A DNA stretch of 64,000 nucleotides from Diprion similis (Eukaryota > Arthropoda > Insecta > Hymenoptera > Diprionidae): contig NC_060110.1 in assembly GCF_021155765.1 (NCBI RefSeq), forward strand, positions 5,704,001 to 5,768,000. Reading direction: 5' to 3'. A program made the translations under genes and the position numbers. Positions 60,660 to 64,000 of the stretch are shown here, piece by piece. How positions within the stretch are numbered: the stretch's first letter is position 1; every line of letters begins with the position of its first letter. The notes beneath the pieces were generated by a model that saw only the letters and a list, made by a program, of their open reading frames with translations, searched no databases and had not been told where the DNA came from.

Positions 60660-62648
60660 TTAGTCAGCCTTGCGTGGCTTTCGTTTGCGTACGTTTGGGC
60701 TGCTGGGTGCACTTTTTGTTTCTTCTTCCTCCCTATCTTCTTCCTGGGCATCAGATCCACTCGAATCTTCGTCAACCAAATCATCCTTAACGTTTTCGAC
60801 CAATTCTTCGTCACCTTCAGTCTTTTCCTGCATGAAACCGCCAGACCCATCCTTTTCTTTTTTCTTGCCAGGGAATGAGACTGGTTTCGGCGGATATATA
60901 AAATCGATCAGGCAAACGATGAACTAGAATATACAGTGAGTTACTCGATACAGTTTAGCCATCAGACTCAAAGTTATCAATGTGATGAACAACATCCGAT
61001 GTATACTTACGAGTCCTAGTATAGCCCCAAGGATTATTGTAGCTATTGAAAAGATCAAATAGCTACCCCAAGTAGGCAGGCCATAGTCTTCCATCAGTTT
61101 GTTATGCATTCCCTGTAAAGGTGAGATTCAAAAGATTACAGAGAATCCAGTGTTTTGGCCAAAGTCGCAAAAAAAATTCGTAAACTTCAAATTTTGTGCA
61201 CTCTTGAAAGACTATTTTGTTAGAATTGGAAAATTTGTCATTGGGCATAGGTCCCAAATATTGACAATATTGATTGGACTCAATGTAGCACTTCTGAATT
61301 GTCAATACGCGATACTAGAATAGTCAAGCTGAATCATACTAATAAATTTTTACTCACCCTCAATATTTGTGATAATTTGAAAAAGTAGCTGATTACAGAC
61401 ATTTGGATAGAGTTTGGGCTTTTCCAACTGGAAATAGGCTCAAGCTGCATCCACTTTTCGTCCTTGACAAATGATATGAGGGATTCCTTGTCTCGTGGAC
61501 TTTTGTATTGCCTAAATATGCCATCTTTTGCACTAAAAATTAAAAAAAAATTCAAAGTATAGGTGACCAGATTTATAATTAATAATCACATATACAATGC
61601 ATATATTCCACAATAGTCGGATCAAATAATGTTATGTCCTATTTTTTCACCAATGCCTTTCAACACTCTACTCAACAAATACATTCATTTTGTATAGCCT
61701 GTATCATGTCAGTATAACTTTTTCTATAAAGCAATATATAGCTGATATATGCCTGTGGAATGCAAATTCTGGTTTTAGATACTGTGAACAACCTACTGGA
61801 ATATTGTGGGTAGGGCAGTGACCATAAATCGTCCACTAAGTCCAGGTGAATCCGTGACGTCTACTTTGCCAACCCGAATGCCAAGATCATTTTTCCAGGA
61901 GGCAAAACTCTCCCAAACTGGCTCCAGCGCTTTACATGCCGGACACCAAGGTGCGTAGCTGAAATTAGGATGAAACTGTTTGAGAAACGTATTTAAAAAA
62001 TATAAGAAACGTTGAATAAATGATTATCGTATCATAGACGCGCATTCAATTTTTGGCAACTTAACCTAACCTCTAAAACAGAAAAAGTTCCGGCATATAG
62101 AAAACCGCTGGTACCTTGAAAATTATTAAATTTATTCGTAAGGTAAGAAAGCATGGTTAGAACGGATTTCACGTGACTCATAAAACATGGTAACTGACAG
62201 GGCATGGCGCCGAGATAGCGGTAAAAACGATATACGCGGAGGTTGAAGAACCGGGCGTTGGTAGACATGCGGTTGCCTCAATTTTTCGACAATTACTTCA
62301 ATTTCAGAGCCTTGACGTGAGGGATAAAATGTCAAAATAATAGCACAAGTCGTAGTAAATATAAGCGAAAATCAGGGGCCGGATGATTTTTGACACGCAA
62401 TCAGAAATGTCGATGATATGCAAGTGTTGTACACGATTGGTAACGTGTTCCTGTCTAGCGGATGAATGTTTGTTCGACACTCACAATTCCACCATCCATT
62501 CTCCAACCAATATTTTATTCCAATTGTCTTCGGTTAGCTGTACCGAGCCTCCGTTACCACCGAGAACGCCGTGGATTGACGATAGCACGAAAAATATAGA
62601 AAAACAGGCAAAATATCGTACAACAATCATTTTTTCCGACCGCAACAT
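60660..62648 (-). CDS. Tmx1: Thioredoxin-related transmembrane protein 1 (TMX1)
   Basis: Exons on the minus strand are 62648-62485, 61958-61797, 61532-61358, 61112-61011 and 60923-60660, totalling 867 nt and 288 aa (human TMX1 is 280 aa). Residues 1-30 form a signal peptide (VVRYFACFSIFFVLSSIHGV). The thioredoxin fold follows, with the active site FYAPWCPACK at about 55-65; CPAC is the same motif as in vertebrate TMX1. The cis-proline region is VTALPTIFHAKDG. One transmembrane helix lies near 185-210 (SYLIFSIATIILGAILGLFI). The cytosolic tail is acidic, with a Lys/Arg-rich end (RKRKPRKAD). Membrane-bound disulfide oxidoreductase of the ER. The start codon faces the FAM234-like gene across about 480 bp. 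A second ATG six codons downstream could also be used. Confidence 0.93.
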
Positions 62649-63121
62649 TTTATCAGTTTAATGCAGGCCCGCCGACGGTTAACAAAGTTGAAAGTATTCA
62701 CTCGATTCTCCGCGGGTTGGGTGTGTTCCGAAATCTATTTTCAGTTTTCCCCACCAGCACAGATAGATACAACGTTGATGTTTCGAATGTTTGGAACACA
62801 TCTGTTGGATCTTTCCAGTGACGTGTGCCCTCCAGGGCCGTGTCACGGGCCTAATTTGAGGTGTCAACAAACTAAATAGTACGTAAAAATACAGAATCCG
62901 ACACCTGTCATTCCTGATAGAACGTCATTCAGCTGTCAAGAACGTCGTTTGTACCTATGCGACGGAAGCTTTTTTCAGCTTGATAGAGGGGATCGTCTTC
63001 TCAGAGGTGATACAATTAAATTCGGTAAGAAAAATTATGAAAGATATTTTACGCATTACATACGAGGGTTAAATTAATTTTTATCATTGCATAACAAAAC
63101 GCAAAATTATTTCCACTTTAG
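62649..63121. promoter_or_regulatory. Bidirectional promoter and 5'UTR intron, TMX1 / FAM234-like
   Basis: The interval separates two divergent genes. For the plus-strand gene a 5'UTR exon probably ends at 63024 (TTCG|gtaaga) and splices to the acceptor CTTTAG at 63121. The shared start region would then fall within roughly 62650-63000. No TATA box is evident. Confidence 0.45.
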
Positions 63122-63129
63122 GGCCAATC

Positions 63130-63640
63130 ATGTCGCCTGTGTATCCAACATTGCCCAGGTTGGCTGTCCGCGACAGTTTTGACGATGAGGATCTGAGTGA
63201 CGTCGATGACGAGGTTTTCATAAGAGATGGGAGAAACGGAGGTCTGAAGATAGATGACGAGGGGGGAGTCAAGAGGCCGTTAATGGCTCCCCGTAGAAAA
63301 TGCAAAATAAGTAGACAAACTGATAGGAGAAGACTGAATTGTAAAGCGCTGTTGGTTCCCTGCTGCTATGGAAGTATAGCGCTGTTCGTTCTCTTAGGAC
63401 TAATCACCCTGGTCATATTTGCCGTCAGTGTCTTTCCCGTCCCATTAACATTTCTACAAAATTGGCTTGCACAAGGCATAGAAACCAAGATTCCGGAACT
63501 CGATATCGCCGCTTGCACATCACTTGCTGCAAGCACTGTCTGGACCAGGTCTTTACCCAAATTGACGTCAGAAGCTCCTCTGCGAAGCCTAGATGCGAAC
63601 GGCGACAATATCAACGACATCATTGTTGCCTTCAGCACAG
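63130..63640 (+). CDS. FAM234-like single-pass membrane protein, first coding exon only
   Basis: 170 codons from the ATG to a donor at 63640 (AGCACAG|gtttaa); the gene continues past the right edge. The N-terminus is cytosolic and acidic (SFDDEDLSDVDDEVFIRDGR), then a basic segment precedes one transmembrane helix (about residues 78-100, GSIALFVLLGLITLVIFAVS). The ectodomain opens with PELDIAACTSLAASTVWTRSLPKLTSEAPLRSL broken as in FAM234A/B, followed by DANGDNINDIIVAFSTG, an FG-GAP/integrin-alpha-like calcium-loop motif typical of FAM234 beta-propellers. Function in insects is not established. A possible next exon at 63723-63767 could not be matched to the family, so it is not included. Confidence 0.8.
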
Positions 63641-64000
63641 GTTTAAAACTGACACACACTTTACAATAATCATGCTTCACTGAATAAAGACACATTTTAA
63701 TTTTGTTGTGTTTATTTTACAGATTGCATTATTTCAGTTCCGTTGTCTGTATCTTTGGTTCGTTTGCTTGTAAGTAAGACCATGCTTAAAGGAGTACAGG
63801 ATCAATCGATATATTCGAAGATCCTACACAATCTTAATTTTTCAAAGTCCAACAATTATGAGTCCATTATTGTTTATTTTTTACATTCTTTTTTTCACAT
63901 TTGTGCTACAGTTTATGATCTGTCATGGAACATGTCTAGAATAACCATCCATATATTTCTCCATACCCATCTTCACAATATGAACATCTACGAATCATTT
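63641..64000 (+). other. Intron of the FAM234-like gene to the window edge
   Basis: AT-rich, with no exon that I can support. A possible acceptor at 63722 and donor near 63767 bracket a short open segment of unclear meaning. Confidence 0.4.

Noticed and set aside
63723-63767. Second coding exon of the FAM234-like gene
   Set aside because: Splice sites and phase are possible, but the translation (CIISVPLSVSLVRLL) does not match what follows the first exon in known FAM234 proteins.
1-64000. CRISPR arrays, bacterial operons, viral genes or autonomous transposases
   Set aside because: None seen: repeats are microsatellites or inverted-repeat elements, and no reverse transcriptase, integrase or DDE transposase frame was recognised.

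Overview
The window is a piece of an animal nuclear genome, almost certainly an insect and most likely a hymenopteran. Genes are split by GT-AG introns and the non-coding DNA is AT-rich. CpG is not visibly depleted. Short CCTAA-type tracts occur, and the proteins resemble insect orthologues (the bHLH-PAS protein matches Drosophila Tango). Placement below order is not possible by eye.

Layout, left to right. (1) 1-10.1 kb: the 5' end of an unrecognised minus-strand gene, with three short exons separated by large introns full of foldback elements and microsatellites; it runs off the left edge. (2) 11.0-17.5 kb: a compact centrosome/cilium-flavoured block. A small DUF4485-like gene (minus) is head-to-head with CEP78 (plus), and CEP78 is followed 334 bp later by CCDC112 (plus). 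A near-consensus RFX X-box lies 102 bp upstream of the CCDC112 start codon. (3) 20.4-27.1 kb: Nipped-B/NIPBL (minus), whose whole 2211-codon frame lies in one exon. (4) 27.1-32.7 kb: intergenic DNA and the presumed promoter/5'UTR of the next gene. (5) 32.7-54.7 kb: tango/ARNT (plus), 11 coding exons predicting 747 aa, with three long 5' introns carrying several inverted-repeat elements. (6) 55.7-58.3 kb: MPP10 (minus), four exons, converging on tango. (7) 60.7-62.6 kb: TMX1 (minus), five exons, head-to-head with (8) the first coding exon of a FAM234-like gene (plus) that leaves the window on the right.

The genes are housekeeping or developmental and do not form one pathway: cohesin loading (Nipped-B), bHLH-PAS transcription (tango), SSU processome (MPP10), ER redox folding (TMX1) and centrosome/centriolar satellites (CEP78, CCDC112, probably the DUF4485 protein). 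The last group is the only real functional cluster. The other notable content is a high density of non-autonomous inverted-repeat elements: at least ten distinct ones, two of which appear to have a second related copy in the window.

Exon boundaries were assigned by eye from GT/AG sites, reading-frame phase and remembered family sequence. All assigned phases add up to whole codons, but no transcript evidence was available.
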